Source: an uncultured Granulosicoccus sp. (GTDB lineage: Bacteria > Pseudomonadota > Gammaproteobacteria > Granulosicoccales > Granulosicoccaceae). Taken from it: a DNA stretch of 64,000 nucleotides. This document shows, one piece after another, positions 31,785 to 41,335 of this stretch. The translations under genes were made by a program, and so were the position numbers. The stretch covers positions 124,001-188,000 of the forward strand of contig CANLNQ010000012.1 in assembly GCA_947492525.1 (NCBI GenBank), read 5' to 3'. Within the stretch, counting starts at the first letter, position 1. Each line of letters starts with the position of its first letter. The notes beneath the pieces were generated by a model. The model made no database searches and was not told the origin of the DNA. It saw nothing but the letters and a program-made list of their open reading frames with translations.

Positions 31785-32773
31785 TGATGGATGGCGGCGA
31801 GCAGTCTGGTGGTAGCGCCACGGCGGGTGAACCGCCGGCGGGGGCCGAATCCGACACGCAGTCGGTTTTCGATTCCGCCATGGCACTGTATCTCGAAGAG
31901 CTGCGCGTAGCCCGGCGCAGTTCTCCCCACACCGTCAGCAACTACGCGCGCGACCTGAAGGCCATTGCCGCTTCGGCGCAGGCCAGAGGCATCGACGGCT
32001 GGCAAGCACTGCGCAGCGACGATGTCCGGGCCATCATCGCCGAGCAGCACCGCAGCGGCATTTCCGGTCGCAGCCTGGCTCGACGTCTCTCGGCGCTGCG
32101 CGGCCTGTACAACTTCCTGCTGGCATCGGGCGACTGCGAGATGAATCCGGCGCAGGATATTCTGGCCCCCAAGGACAAGAAAGCCCTGCCATCCACACTG
32201 GATCCGGATGAGGTCAGCCGCCTGCTGGCGCAGAATCTCAACGACCCGATGATCTGTCGGGATCTGGCGATGTTCGAGCTGATGTATTCCTCCGGCCTGC
32301 GACTGGCCGAGCTGGTGGGCATCGATCTGGCCGATCTGGATCTGAGCGTCGGCCAGGTTCGCGTTACCGGCAAAGGCGGCAAGGTGCGTGATCTACCCGT
32401 GGGTGAACACGCCGTGAAGGCCGTCAACAAATGGCTGGGTTATCGTCGAAGCCTGCCCGGCGCCGATGAACGCGCCGTCTTTCTCAGCACGCGCGGCAAA
32501 CGCATTGCGCCGCGAACGGTGCAGATGCGTCTGAAGAAGCTGGCGGAATCCCAGGGCCTGGATCGCGACTGCTACCCGCACATGTTGCGGCACTCCTTTG
32601 CCAGTCATCTGCTGGAGAGCAGCGGTGATCTGCGTGCTGTGCAGGAGCTGCTGGGGCACGCTGACATCAGCACCACCCAGATATACACGCATCTGGATTT
32701 CCAGCACCTGGCGCAGGTCTATGATGAGTCGCACCCGCGGGCGCGGCGCAAGGATGTGAAGGAAGACAGCTGA
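31784..32773 (+). CDS. xerC: Tyrosine recombinase XerC
   Basis: XerC with XerD resolves chromosome dimers at dif. The 329-residue protein has the core-binding SAM-like domain (ALYLEELRVARRSSPHTVSNYARDL) and the catalytic domain. The catalytic set is visible: the arginine in SSGLRLAELVG, lysine in VTGKGGKVRDLP, HMLRHSFASHLL, and LGHADISTTQIYTHLDF with the tyrosine nucleophile. Three possible starts (GTG 31781, ATG 31784, ATG 31787) are in frame; I used the ATG overlapping the DUF484 stop. The N-terminal 27 residues are a polar extension. The stop lies in a hairpin shared with the next gene. Confidence 0.95.
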   Translation: MMDGGEQSGGSATAGEPPAGAESDTQSVFDSAMALYLEELRVARRSSPHTVSNYARDLKAIAASAQARGIDGWQALRSDDVRAIIAEQHRSGISGRSLARRLSALRGLYNFLLASGDCEMNPAQDILAPKDKKALPSTLDPDEVSRLLAQNLNDPMICRDLAMFELMYSSGLRLAELVGIDLADLDLSVGQVRVTGKGGKVRDLPVGEHAVKAVNKWLGYRRSLPGADERAVFLSTRGKRIAPRTVQMRLKKLAESQGLDRDCYPHMLRHSFASHLLESSGDLRAVQELLGHADISTTQIYTHLDFQHLAQVYDESHPRARRKDVKEDS

Positions 32774-32804
32774 GCGAGCCTCGACCGTCGAGGACGGGCG
32801 CTCA
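32771..32804. terminator. Shared hairpin spanning both stop codons of convergent genes
   Basis: TGAGCG (32771-32776) pairs with CGCTCA (32799-32804), and inside them CCTCGA (32779-32784) pairs with TCGAGG (32788-32793) around a 3-base loop. The outer arms contain the xerC stop (32771-32773) and the stop of the opposite-strand gene (32802-32804). No T run follows, so it would act as a bidirectional structure rather than a classical intrinsic terminator. Confidence 0.45.
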
Positions 32805-34346
32805 GCCGTCGGTCAGAGAGAACTGACTGAAAAGCCCGTTGGTCTGCAGGCATTTGCGCAGCTGTATCTTGCGCGACCGACCGCCCTGGGAGGCTGTCAG
32901 GCGATCGCCCGACTGGTACAGATAGCAGGGCAGCAAGATGGTCTGCATCACCGCGCGTTGCACCTTGCAGGCGATGATCAGCGCGTTTTCGCCCACGGCA
33001 CGCGAATCATGATCGAGCTGCTGCGCGGACGGGCTCTGCGCTCCGGCATCACGGCTGCGTTCCCGGGTGACGTTGACCGGCAGTACGCTGATGGCCAGTA
33101 TCTCCACACCCATGCAGATACCTTCGGTGCCGTGGGCATGCACCCATCTGACCACACCCAGCAATGCATTGATCTTGCTGCTGTTGCGCTCTTCGGCTGA
33201 CCTGAGCGGCTTGTTGGGCTCGGTGATGCTGATCAGTTCTCCCACCTGCACCAGACCGGCGCGGCACTGTTCGTTGATCAGAGACATGCCCTGGGCTGAC
33301 TCATTGACGATGATCCATCCGGATTGCTCTTCACCGGGCGTTTCGTCGGGCCGGTAGAGCAGGTGGGCACAGACTTCCTTGTGACCGAAGACCACGCGTC
33401 GCGGCTCATGCTTGATCTGTCTGGCGGTGCGGCGGTGTCGAGTGCGGGACAAGGCCACATGCAGGCGCGCCAGCGACTGCCGCTCGAGCACATCGCTGCC
33501 CAGCACCCCGGTGGGATTGGGACGGATGCGCGAAGAGAATTTGTCGATGCGGTACAGCAAGGGGGCAACACTGAAGCAGCGGACGTCTGCCGGACTGTGC
33601 GACAACAGACTCCGTGCCGGTTCCGGTCGGGAACCCTGCATCAGGTTCACGGCAAAATCGCTGACCTGCAGGGTGTCGTTGCTGCGCCCTCTTTCGATAT
33701 GGATGTCGGCCACACTGCTGCGCAGGAAATCGAGCACCAGTTGCAATTGACGCGCTCGTTGCTGTGTCAGGTCGGCCACACTGACCAGCAGGATGAAACG
33801 GTAGTGATCCAGCAGGGAGAGCAATTCGGAACCCTGGCGTGCCGACAGCAGCTTGTGTTCCTCGGCCAGCGCATACAACTGGTGGGCATCCTGGATCAGC
33901 GCATCGGGAATGCGCCGGTAGGCATGAGCCACGGATTCGGCCTGACGGGCCAGGGCCTGCATGGCGCGACGGGCATCATCGGCCAGCGGCGTTTCGCTGT
34001 CGGAGAGCAGGATCTTGAAGGCAAAGGCCTCTTCGCGCAGCAAGGCATCGCCAAGACGGGCGTTGCGGGAGAATTCGCGGGTCAGAGGCAAGGGCTGGGC
34101 GTGACTGAGCTCACTCAGATGAACATGCAGCTCACGCAATACCGGTATGAAGCAACTGATGACCGCGCGCCGTTGGTCGACATCGTTGTGCAGACGATTA
34201 CTGTGCTTGAGTCCGCGGTACACTTCACGGGCATCGGATTCTGCCTCCAGTGGTCGCAGATCCTTGAGCCAGGCAGCCACACCATCGGGATTGACCGGAA
34301 AGCTGCCGGTATCGGCTACCGTGCGGTGTGGGACAGTGAGTTGCAT
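32802..34346 (-). CDS. Large cytoplasmic protein with a C-terminal PilZ-type domain
   Basis: A 514-residue protein, mostly helical to about residue 300, with no signal peptide. Residues about 305-425 look like a PilZ cyclic-di-GMP binding domain. They show an RxxxR-like RRTAR (305-309), the NxSxxG motif NESAQG (348-353) and the typical end [23 protein letters not shown] (397-419). The distance between the two motifs is longer than usual. It may be a c-di-GMP effector, but its output is unknown. I chose the ATG at 34346; the open frame continues antisense through hslV, which is a shadow. It is divergent from hslV. Confidence 0.65.
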   Translation of the reverse strand: MQLTVPHRTVADTGSFPVNPDGVAAWLKDLRPLEAESDAREVYRGLKHSNRLHNDVDQRRAVISCFIPVLRELHVHLSELSHAQPLPLTREFSRNARLGDALLREEAFAFKILLSDSETPLADDARRAMQALARQAESVAHAYRRIPDALIQDAHQLYALAEEHKLLSARQGSELLSLLDHYRFILLVSVADLTQQRARQLQLVLDFLRSSVADIHIERGRSNDTLQVSDFAVNLMQGSRPEPARSLLSHSPADVRCFSVAPLLYRIDKFSSRIRPNPTGVLGSDVLERQSLARLHVALSRTRHRRTARQIKHEPRRVVFGHKEVCAHLLYRPDETPGEEQSGWIIVNESAQGMSLINEQCRAGLVQVGELISITEPNKPLRSAEERNSSKINALLGVVRWVHAHGTEGICMGVEILAISVLPVNVTRERSRDAGAQSPSAQQLDHDSRAVGENALIIACKVQRAVMQTILLPCYLYQSGDRLTASQGGRSRKIQLRKCLQTNGLFSQFSLTDG

Positions 34347-34509
34347 GCCGATGAGGCTATCACAGGCAATGGCTGATCGTCCGGCATGGCAGGCTGCATG
34401 TGTGTCTCCGTTCACCTGTACAGCAGGTACACTGCACGTCTTGTGGCAGTTGGCTGCACTGAATTGGGCGTTTTCACCCCGAAAGCGCGTTCTGAAGAGG
34501 ATTGATGTT

Positions 34510-35049
34510 GTGGAACAGTACCGCGGAACCACGATTTGCTCCGTACGCCGGGGTAACCAGGTAGTCATCGGCGGCGATGGCCAGGTGAGCATGGGCAACG
34601 TGATCATGAAAGGCAATGCCCGCAAGGTACGGCGCCTGTATCGCGACAAGGTGCTGGCAGGCTTTGCCGGTGGCACGGCCGACGCCTTCACGCTGTTCGA
34701 GCGTTTCGAGGCCAAACTGGAAGCACACGGGGGGCAGTTGACACGCGCGGCCGTGGAGCTGGCGAAGGACTGGCGGACTGATCGCATGCTGCGGCGTCTG
34801 GAAGCGCTGCTGGCCGTGGCCGATGACACCGCCTCCCTGGTCATTACCGGCAACGGCGATGTTATCGAGCCCGAGAACGGTCTGATAGCCATCGGTTCGG
34901 GAGGCGACTATGCCAAGGCGGCGGCCAGAGCCCTGCTCGATCACACCGAATTGTCAGCACAGGAGATTGTGCGTTACAGCCTTGAAACAGCGTCAGACAT
35001 CTGTATCTATACGAACAATAATCTGACGATAGAAACTCTGGATTTTTAG
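34510..35049 (+). CDS. hslV: ATP-dependent protease subunit HslV
   Basis: HslV (ClpQ) is the proteasome-like threonine peptidase of the HslUV complex. The 179-residue protein has [38 protein letters not shown] and [17 protein letters not shown], with the N-terminal threonine exposed after processing of a short VEQYRG leader. The GTG at 34510 gives the MEQYRGTT start seen in several relatives. hslU follows after six bases. Confidence 0.96.
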   Translation: MEQYRGTTICSVRRGNQVVIGGDGQVSMGNVIMKGNARKVRRLYRDKVLAGFAGGTADAFTLFERFEAKLEAHGGQLTRAAVELAKDWRTDRMLRRLEALLAVADDTASLVITGNGDVIEPENGLIAIGSGGDYAKAAARALLDHTELSAQEIVRYSLETASDICIYTNNNLTIETLDF

Positions 35050-35055
35050 ATCACC

Positions 35056-36387
35056 ATGTCCAACATGACACCACGCGAGATCGTTCAAGAGCTCGACAAG
35101 CACATCATCGGACAGGCCAATGCCAAGCGTGCGGTAGCGATTGCCCTGCGCAACCGCTGGCGCCGGCAACAGCTCGATGCCACGCTCAAGAACGAGATCA
35201 CGCCCAAGAACATCCTGATGATCGGGCCGACCGGGGTTGGCAAGACGGAAATTGCCCGGCGTCTGGCCAAGCTTGCCAATGCACCTTTCATCAAGGTGGA
35301 AGCCACCAAATTCACTGAAGTGGGCTATGTCGGCCGCGATGTCGAATCCATCATCCGTGACCTGGCCGATGTGGCCCTCAAGGAGACGCGGGAACAGGCC
35401 ATGAAGCAGCAGCGCAATCGCGCCGAGGATGCTGCCGAAGAGCGCGTGCTGGATGTCCTGCTGCCACCTGCCAGCAATGTCGGTTTCAGCGTCAACGAGA
35501 CGCCCGAGAGCAGCACACGCCAGAAGTTTCGCAAGAAGCTGCGCGAAGGGGATCTGGATGACAAGGAAATCGAGATAGAGATCAGCCAGGCGCCGACCGG
35601 CGTGGAGATCATGGCACCGCCGGGCATGGAAGAGATGTCACAGCAGTTGCAGGGCATGTTCCAGAACCTGGGTGGCGGGCAGACACGCAAGCGCAAATTG
35701 CCGATTCGTGAAGCCATGAAGCACCTGGTGGATGAAGAGGCGGCCAAGCTCATTAACGATGAAGAGCTCAAGGCGCAGGCGCTGGAGAATATCGAACAGA
35801 ACGGCATCGTCTTCATCGATGAGATCGACAAGGTCGCCCGCAGTGGTGAACGCGGTCAGGGTGGAGATGTTTCACGCGACGGTGTGCAGCGCGATCTGCT
35901 GCCGCTGATCGAGGGCAGCACGGTGTCGACCAAGTTCGGCATGGTCAAGACCGACCATATCCTGTTCATTGCCTGTGGTGCCTTTCATGTGGCCAAGCCA
36001 TCGGATCTGATTCCCGAACTGCAAGGCCGACTACCCATTCGAGTCGAGCTCGAGGCGCTCAGCAGCCAGGATTTCCAGCGTATTCTCAGTGAGCCCAATG
36101 CCTCCCTGACCGAACAGGCCATAGCCTTGATGGGTACCGAAGAGGTCACGCTGGAATTCACCAGCGACGGTATCGCACGCATTGCCGAAGTGGCCTGGCA
36201 GGTCAATGAGAGCACGGAGAACATCGGTGCCCGGCGCCTGCACACGGTCATGGAGCGACTGCTTGAATCCGCCTCCTTCGATGCATCCGATTCGGCCGGC
36301 ACGACCATCACCGTGAATGCCGATTATGTCGATGGGCATCTGGGTGACCTGGTGCAGGACGTCGATCTGAGCCGCTATATCCTGTAA
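35056..36387 (+). CDS. hslU: HslUV protease ATPase subunit HslU
   Basis: HslU (ClpY) is the AAA+ unfoldase that feeds substrates to HslV. The 443-residue protein begins with [34 protein letters not shown] and has Walker [14 protein letters not shown], the substrate-gripping pore motif GYVGRD, the intermediate domain (about 110-240), Walker [10 protein letters not shown] and the sensor region [17 protein letters not shown]. It ends LSRYIL, the C-terminal tail that docks into HslV. Confidence 0.97.
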   Translation: MSNMTPREIVQELDKHIIGQANAKRAVAIALRNRWRRQQLDATLKNEITPKNILMIGPTGVGKTEIARRLAKLANAPFIKVEATKFTEVGYVGRDVESIIRDLADVALKETREQAMKQQRNRAEDAAEERVLDVLLPPASNVGFSVNETPESSTRQKFRKKLREGDLDDKEIEIEISQAPTGVEIMAPPGMEEMSQQLQGMFQNLGGGQTRKRKLPIREAMKHLVDEEAAKLINDEELKAQALENIEQNGIVFIDEIDKVARSGERGQGGDVSRDGVQRDLLPLIEGSTVSTKFGMVKTDHILFIACGAFHVAKPSDLIPELQGRLPIRVELEALSSQDFQRILSEPNASLTEQAIALMGTEEVTLEFTSDGIARIAEVAWQVNESTENIGARRLHTVMERLLESASFDASDSAGTTITVNADYVDGHLGDLVQDVDLSRYIL

Positions 36388-36412
36388 TCATCGCCGAGCA
36401 TATTCGACCGAC

Positions 36413-36766
36413 ATGGCCAGACCTACCGACATCAAGCTGCACCAGAAGAGCCGGGTACTCGAGCTGCATTTCGACGATGGTTTCGAATGCAATCTGCCCT
36501 GCGAGTATCTTCGCGTGCATTCGCCGTCGGCCGAAGTGCAGGGGCACGGACCCGGCCAGGAGGTGCTGCAGCATGGCAAGCAGGATGTCGGCATCTCGGC
36601 GCTGACGCCCAGTGGCAACTACGCCCTGAAGATTCATTTCGATGATGGACACGATTCGGGGCTGTTCACCTGGGAGTATCTGTACGGGCTGGGCAAGCAC
36701 TACGAGGAGAACTGGCAGCGATATCTGGATCGTCTGGAGGCGGCCGGCAAGACCCGTCAGGCATGA
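36413..36766 (+). CDS. DUF971 family protein (gamma-butyrobetaine hydroxylase N-terminal-like domain)
   Basis: A 117-residue stand-alone DUF971 protein: [39 protein letters not shown], then [27 protein letters not shown]. The same fold forms the N-terminal domain of gamma-butyrobetaine hydroxylases and is linked in some proteins to iron-sulfur or zinc binding; the role of the single-domain form is not settled. The location between hslU and ubiE is common in gammaproteobacteria. Confidence 0.88.
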   Translation: MARPTDIKLHQKSRVLELHFDDGFECNLPCEYLRVHSPSAEVQGHGPGQEVLQHGKQDVGISALTPSGNYALKIHFDDGHDSGLFTWEYLYGLGKHYEENWQRYLDRLEAAGKTRQA

Positions 36767-36881
36767 GCACAGGTCTGATGTGACGTCAGACCCGTATGCA
36801 GGAACACACGAACAGACATTGGCGGAAACAGCCGAACAGACCAGCCTGGGTGCTGGAGCTTCAGGACAGGATGGGCAGGAC

Positions 36882-37628
36882 GTGAGCGAGAACAAGACAC
36901 ATTTCGGGTATCAGACGGTAGAGGCTGATGCAAAGGCAGGCATGGTGGGTCAGGTTTTCGATTCGGTGGCTGCCAAGTACGATGTCATGAACGATCTCAT
37001 GTCCTTCGGGGTGCACCGCATCTGGAAGCGATTCACCATCGATCAGTCGGGCGTGCGACCGGGCCAGGTGGTTCTGGACATCGCCGGTGGTACCGGTGAT
37101 CTGGCCGGCAAGTTCTCACGTCGGGTCGGCAAGGATGGCTTTGTGGTTCTGGCAGACATCAACGCCTCGATGCTGACCGTGGGGCGCGACAAGCTGATGG
37201 ATGATGGTGTGGTGGGCAATATCGACTACACCCAGGCCAATGCCGAGACGCTGCCCTTCGAGGACGATACCTTCGATTGCATCACCATTGCCTTCGGTCT
37301 GCGCAATGTAACCGACAAGGACAAGGCGCTGGCCTCCATGAATCGTGTGCTCAAACCCGGTGGCAGACTGCTGATACTGGAGTTTTCCAAACCCGTTCTG
37401 CCTCTGCTGAGCAAGGCCTACGACGCCTACTCGTTCTCGGCTCTGCCGGCCATGGGCAGGCTGGTGGCCAACGATGCAGAGAGCTACCGCTATCTGGCCG
37501 AGTCGATTCGCATGCACCCGGATCAGGAAACGCTCAAGAGCATGATGGACGATGCCGGTTTCGGCATGACCAGTTATCACAATCTGACCGGCGGTATCGT
37601 TGCCTTGCACAAGGGCTTCAAGTTGTAG
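36882..37628 (+). CDS. ubiE: Ubiquinone/menaquinone C-methyltransferase UbiE
   Basis: UbiE methylates the quinone ring at C-2/C-5 using S-adenosylmethionine. The 248-residue protein starts [51 protein letters not shown], has the SAM motif [16 protein letters not shown], and the family signature [18 protein letters not shown] chose the GTG at 36882 (AGGA upstream) by alignment with E. coli UbiE. The frame stays open upstream, and a GTG at 36780 would add 34 residues. ubiJ and ubiB follow. Confidence 0.95.
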   Translation: MSENKTHFGYQTVEADAKAGMVGQVFDSVAAKYDVMNDLMSFGVHRIWKRFTIDQSGVRPGQVVLDIAGGTGDLAGKFSRRVGKDGFVVLADINASMLTVGRDKLMDDGVVGNIDYTQANAETLPFEDDTFDCITIAFGLRNVTDKDKALASMNRVLKPGGRLLILEFSKPVLPLLSKAYDAYSFSALPAMGRLVANDAESYRYLAESIRMHPDQETLKSMMDDAGFGMTSYHNLTGGIVALHKGFKL

Positions 37629-37680
37629 AAGCTCTGGCAGACCCTTCCAACTCCGACCCCCGCAACCGGTTCTCCAGAGC

Positions 37681-38352
37681 ATGTCACTGCCAACTCCGCT
37701 AAATGTCGCCATCGAACAAGCCATTGAAGCGTTGCTGGTGCTCGATCCGGACACCCGCGCCCGACTGGCCGGTATCGATGGCAAGCTGATACGCATCGTC
37801 GTGACGTCACCGCCCCTGTCTCTGGCGCTGTCTGTTGTCGACGGAAAGGTGCATGTGGTCGGCGGCGCCGATGACTCCGCCGATACCACCATCACCGGTA
37901 GTGCCCGGGCTCTGCGTTCTCTGAGCCAGGGCAATGATGCCTTGTACCGCGGGGATGTCAGTATCGAAGGGGATCTGCATACCGGTCAGCAGCTGAAGGA
38001 GATTCTGGCGGGCCTGGACATCGACTGGGAGGAGTTTCTGGCCCCGTTGCTGGGCGATGCGCTGACGCATCGCCTGGGTTCTCTGAGTCGCCAGTTCGGT
38101 AACTGGGTGACACGCACGCGATCTTCCCTGCAGCAGAACAGTCGGGATTATCTGCAGGAAGAGACACAGATGCTCGCGCCGGAATCGCAAGTGCGGCACT
38201 ACTGCCGCGACGTGGATGAGCTGCGAGCGGCAGCAGATCGGCTGGAGGCCAGAGTGCGTCAGCTCGAGCGCCTGCAGACCGTTTCCGCGGACAAGGGCGA
38301 GGCCGGTGGTGCCGGCAACAACGGGTCTGCCGAACCGGAGCCAGGCGCATGA
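37681..38352 (+). CDS. ubiJ: Ubiquinone biosynthesis accessory factor UbiJ (SCP2 domain)
   Basis: UbiJ binds hydrophobic quinone intermediates and, with UbiK, organises the soluble Ubi complex. The 223-residue protein has an N-terminal SCP2 lipid-binding domain (about 20-120, including LSLALSVVDGKVHVVGGADDSADTTITGSARAL) and a C-terminal helical region with LAPESQVRHYCRDVDELRAAADRLEARVRQLERL, likely a coiled coil. The acidic, Gly-rich tail is variable. Its stop overlaps the ubiB ATG (ATGA). The ubiE-ubiJ-ubiB order is diagnostic. Confidence 0.92.
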   Translation: MSLPTPLNVAIEQAIEALLVLDPDTRARLAGIDGKLIRIVVTSPPLSLALSVVDGKVHVVGGADDSADTTITGSARALRSLSQGNDALYRGDVSIEGDLHTGQQLKEILAGLDIDWEEFLAPLLGDALTHRLGSLSRQFGNWVTRTRSSLQQNSRDYLQEETQMLAPESQVRHYCRDVDELRAAADRLEARVRQLERLQTVSADKGEAGGAGNNGSAEPEPGA

Positions 38353-40019
38353 TGGTGAGAGTGGCTCGACTGGCGCGTATCCAGCACGTGATGGTCAAGT
38401 ACGCGCTCGAAGAGCTGTTCCTGGAGAACACTCCGGCGCATAATCTTCGTCATCTGTTCCTGCTCTCACCCACGCGCTGGATGAATCGGGAGACTCGCGC
38501 CTTGCCGCGCGGCAAGCGAATCCGACTGGCACTGGAAGAACTGGGACCGGTGTTCGTCAAACTGGGTCAGGTGCTGTCCACTCGGCGCGATCTGCTGCCG
38601 GACGACATCGGTGATGAGCTGACCTTTCTGCAGGATAACGTCAAACCCTTTGGCAGTGATCTGGCCAAGGCCGAGATCGAACGCGCGCTGAACGAGAAGG
38701 TCGGTGTGCTGTTCAAGAGCTTCGAGGATCAGCCGATTGCCTCGGCGTCGGTGGCCCAGGTGCACGGTGCCGTCATGCATGATGGCAGCGAAGTGGTGGT
38801 CAAGGTGCTGCGCCCGGGCATCAGCGAAACCATCCGACGTGATGTGAGCCTGATGTACCTGCTGGCCGATATGGCCGCCAAGGTGCTGCGTGACGGCAAG
38901 CGACTGCGCCCGCGCGAGGTGGTGGCCGAGTACGACAAGACCATTCACGATGAACTGGATCTGGTGGCCGAAGCCACCAATGCGGTTGTGCTGCGCAACA
39001 ATTTCAAGGATTCGGATACCTTGTATATCCCGGAAATCTACTGGGATTACACCCGCAGCTCGGTGATGGTGCAGGAGCGTATCAGCGGCATACCGATCCG
39101 GGATGTGGCAGCCATGGAAGCGCTCGGCATGGACATGAAGAAGCTGGCCGAGCATGGGGTGGAGATTTTCTATACCCAGGTGTTCGATCACAACTTCTTT
39201 CATGCGGACATGCATCCGGGCAATATCTTCGTCTCTCGCGAGCACCCGGAGCACCCGCAATACATTGCGGTCGATTTCGGCATCGTGGGCTCTCTGACTG
39301 ATGAAGATCAGCGCTACATGGGCGAGAATCTTCTCGCCTTCTTTCAGCGTGATTATCGCCGGGTTGCCCAATTGCACATCGATTCAGGCTGGGTGCCGCG
39401 TGATACCCGAGTCAGCGAACTGGAAGCCGGTGTCCGGGCCGTGTGTGAACCCATCTTCGAAAAACCGCTGGCCGAGATTTCGCTGGGCGATGTGCTGCTG
39501 CAGCTGTTCAACATTGCTCGCCGTTTCGATATGGAGGTGCAGCCGCAGTTGGTCCTGCTGCAGAAGACCCTGTTGAACATCGAGGGTCTCGGTCGGCAGT
39601 TGTATCCCGATCTCGATCTTTGGGCCACCGGCAAACCCTTTCTGAAACGCTGGGTGGTTCAGCGCAACAACCCGCAGACCATTCTCAAGCGGTTTGTGGA
39701 TCAGGCGCCTCACTTGCTGAAGGTGATGCCGGAACTGCCCATGATGGTGCACGATTACGTCGATCTGCAGAACAAGGTGCTGCGCGATGAACTGGCCGCG
39801 GGGGGCGGCAAGCATCTGGCCAGGGGGGCGCGAAAGCGCACGGCAGAGCCCGCTGGAAAGGGCTTGCGTTACAGCATCACCGGCGCGGCGGTGCTGTTAT
39901 CGGCCGCCCTGCTGGCCAGCGCCAATGTCATGAGCGGATCGGATACGCTGCCCTGGTGGATACCGGTCACGGCCTTGCTGGGTGCCTCTTTGCTGATTGC
40001 GGGACTTCGTCGACACTGA
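38349..40019 (+). CDS. ubiB: Ubiquinone biosynthesis ATPase/kinase-like protein UbiB
   Basis: UbiB is an atypical kinase-family ATPase needed for ubiquinone synthesis. The 556-residue protein has the KxGQ motif in FVKLGQVLSTRRDLLPDDI, the Ala-rich loop ASASVAQVHGA, VVVKVLRPG, the catalytic HADMHPGNIFV and metal-binding VDFGIVGSL. Two C-terminal membrane segments (about 515-550) anchor it to the inner membrane. It is the last gene of the ubiEJB unit. Confidence 0.96.
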   Translation: MMVRVARLARIQHVMVKYALEELFLENTPAHNLRHLFLLSPTRWMNRETRALPRGKRIRLALEELGPVFVKLGQVLSTRRDLLPDDIGDELTFLQDNVKPFGSDLAKAEIERALNEKVGVLFKSFEDQPIASASVAQVHGAVMHDGSEVVVKVLRPGISETIRRDVSLMYLLADMAAKVLRDGKRLRPREVVAEYDKTIHDELDLVAEATNAVVLRNNFKDSDTLYIPEIYWDYTRSSVMVQERISGIPIRDVAAMEALGMDMKKLAEHGVEIFYTQVFDHNFFHADMHPGNIFVSREHPEHPQYIAVDFGIVGSLTDEDQRYMGENLLAFFQRDYRRVAQLHIDSGWVPRDTRVSELEAGVRAVCEPIFEKPLAEISLGDVLLQLFNIARRFDMEVQPQLVLLQKTLLNIEGLGRQLYPDLDLWATGKPFLKRWVVQRNNPQTILKRFVDQAPHLLKVMPELPMMVHDYVDLQNKVLRDELAAGGGKHLARGARKRTAEPAGKGLRYSITGAAVLLSAALLASANVMSGSDTLPWWIPVTALLGASLLIAGLRRH

Positions 40020-40028
40020 TTTTTTGTA

Positions 40029-40101
40029 CCTGTCCACAAAACAGGGTGACCGTGCCGTTGCCGACAATACTCTGGCAGCAAGCTTGCTGCTGGATCGGCA
40101 C
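40029..40101 (+). promoter_or_regulatory. Structured leader region before a small gene
   Basis: Between ubiB and the gene at 40129 lie several nested inverted repeats. CCTGT/ACAGG (40029-40045) surrounds a 7-base loop. CAGCAAGCTTGCTG (40076-40089) is a perfect 14-base palindrome, and outer arms GTGCCG (40052-40057) and CGGCAC (40096-40101) bracket it. This could be a terminator for ubiB or a leader structure for the next gene. No T run follows the second structure. Confidence 0.35.
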
Positions 40102-40128
40102 GATCAAACGACAACCAGTGAAAGACGC

Positions 40129-40440
40129 ATGCAGCAGCCTCAACTCGATCCGTTGTGGGACGAAGGAATCTCTTCTTTTCTCTACGGAGAATACGAGAAA
40201 CGTCAGCAGGCCCTGACGATTGATGACCTTCAGATCTTCGCCAATGAAAACGCCGTGCGAATCGGCGATATTCTGGAGACCCTGTTTTTGATGGCCATCT
40301 ACGGCGAATGGGTCTACTCCGATGCCGACGGCAAGGAGAGGACACTGGACGAAGAGGCTCTCAATGAGTTGTATGCCAAAGGCCGACTGGGGCCGGAGGA
40401 TCTGAGCGCCTTTGACGGGGTCTGGATACCGATTTCCTGA
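40129..40440 (+). CDS. Uncharacterised 103-residue acidic protein
   Basis: A small acidic protein, MQQPQLDPLWDEGISSFLYGEYEKRQQALTIDDLQIFANENAVRIGDILETLFLMAIYGEW and onward, ending GPEDLSAFDGVWIPIS. No signal peptide or membrane span is seen; it looks like a compact helical protein. The frame is open further upstream through the structured leader, but the ATG at 40129 fits best, with only a weak GAAAG ahead. It is convergent with the carbonic anhydrase gene. Function unknown. Confidence 0.7.
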   Translation: MQQPQLDPLWDEGISSFLYGEYEKRQQALTIDDLQIFANENAVRIGDILETLFLMAIYGEWVYSDADGKERTLDEEALNELYAKGRLGPEDLSAFDGVWIPIS

Positions 40441-40483
40441 AGCTGACAGGAAAGGCAGCCGAGCTGCCTTCCCTGCGGCGTTC

Positions 40484-41134
40484 TCAGTGTTCGATAACCG
40501 GCAAGTGCTCTGCACCGTCATCGTCGGTGAAGAAATCCACCTTGCCGGTCTGCAGAGAGTACTCGGCGCCGACGATTCGCAGGCCTTCGTTGGCCACCAG
40601 GTTCTCCAGAATCTGTGAACCGTGCTTCAGTTGCGCCACGGATGCCCGGATGTTGGCGCGTGTAGCCAGTTTGGTCAGGCTTTCGTGATCATGCTCCAGG
40701 CCAGATTCCATCAGGGTCTGCACCGATGGCTGAATACGGTTGACGATGGATTGCAGGTTCGGTGAGCGGTTGGCTGATGGTTGCTTGAGCTCACTGATCG
40801 TTGCCTGAATGGCGCCGCACATCGTATGCCCCAATACCACCACCAGCCTGGCACCGTGCTGCACGGCCGAGAACTCGACGCTGCCGAGCAGTGAGGGTGC
40901 CACTATATTGCCGGCGACCCGAATCACGAACAGGTCTCCGAGACCCTGGTTGAAGATGATCTCGGCCGGAACGCGAGAATCGGAACAACCCAGAATGATG
41001 GCGAACGGTGCCTGGGCTTCGAGCAGGTTGGCTCGGCGGCTCTGATTGGTGAGGTCCGCCAGATCGTGTTCGTCTGCGACGAATCGGTCATTGCCGGTTT
41101 TCAGTCGTTTCAGGGCTTCATCTGCAGATATCAT
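40484..41134 (-). CDS. Beta-class carbonic anhydrase
   Basis: The 216-residue enzyme interconverts carbon dioxide and bicarbonate. It has the beta-class zinc ligands and dyad: the CSDSR motif in IILGCSDSRVPAE and the HTMCG motif in LVVVLGHTMCGAIQA, which gives the histidine and second cysteine. It begins ISADEALKRLKTGNDRFV, typical of the family. No signal peptide, so cytoplasmic. It is divergent from the MscS-type channel gene. Confidence 0.94.
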   Translation of the reverse strand: MISADEALKRLKTGNDRFVADEHDLADLTNQSRRANLLEAQAPFAIILGCSDSRVPAEIIFNQGLGDLFVIRVAGNIVAPSLLGSVEFSAVQHGARLVVVLGHTMCGAIQATISELKQPSANRSPNLQSIVNRIQPSVQTLMESGLEHDHESLTKLATRANIRASVAQLKHGSQILENLVANEGLRIVGAEYSLQTGKVDFFTDDDGAEHLPVIEH

Positions 41135-41335
41135 GTCGATTATCGTATCGGTATGGGCGGGTTGGTTGAGTCAGGCAGAAAACGTCCCTGTTGCAGTCGT
41201 CAGTCGAGTATGCGGAGCATTCTGCCGCTCTGCTGGCTATTCTGACTGTTTTTCCGGTCCAGTGGTTCGACTGGCTGCGTTTCGGTCATGCCATGCAAGT
41301 CGGGCTGCCCGATATCGGTTGCATACAGGAAAGAT

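Noticed and set aside
34347..34892. Upstream extension of the PilZ-type protein frame
   Set aside because: It would run antisense through hslV; the ATG at 34346 gives a sensible N-terminus.
36780..36881. Longer UbiE start at a GTG
   Set aside because: It adds 34 residues of low-complexity sequence absent from UbiE homologues; the GTG at 36882 has a ribosome site and aligns.
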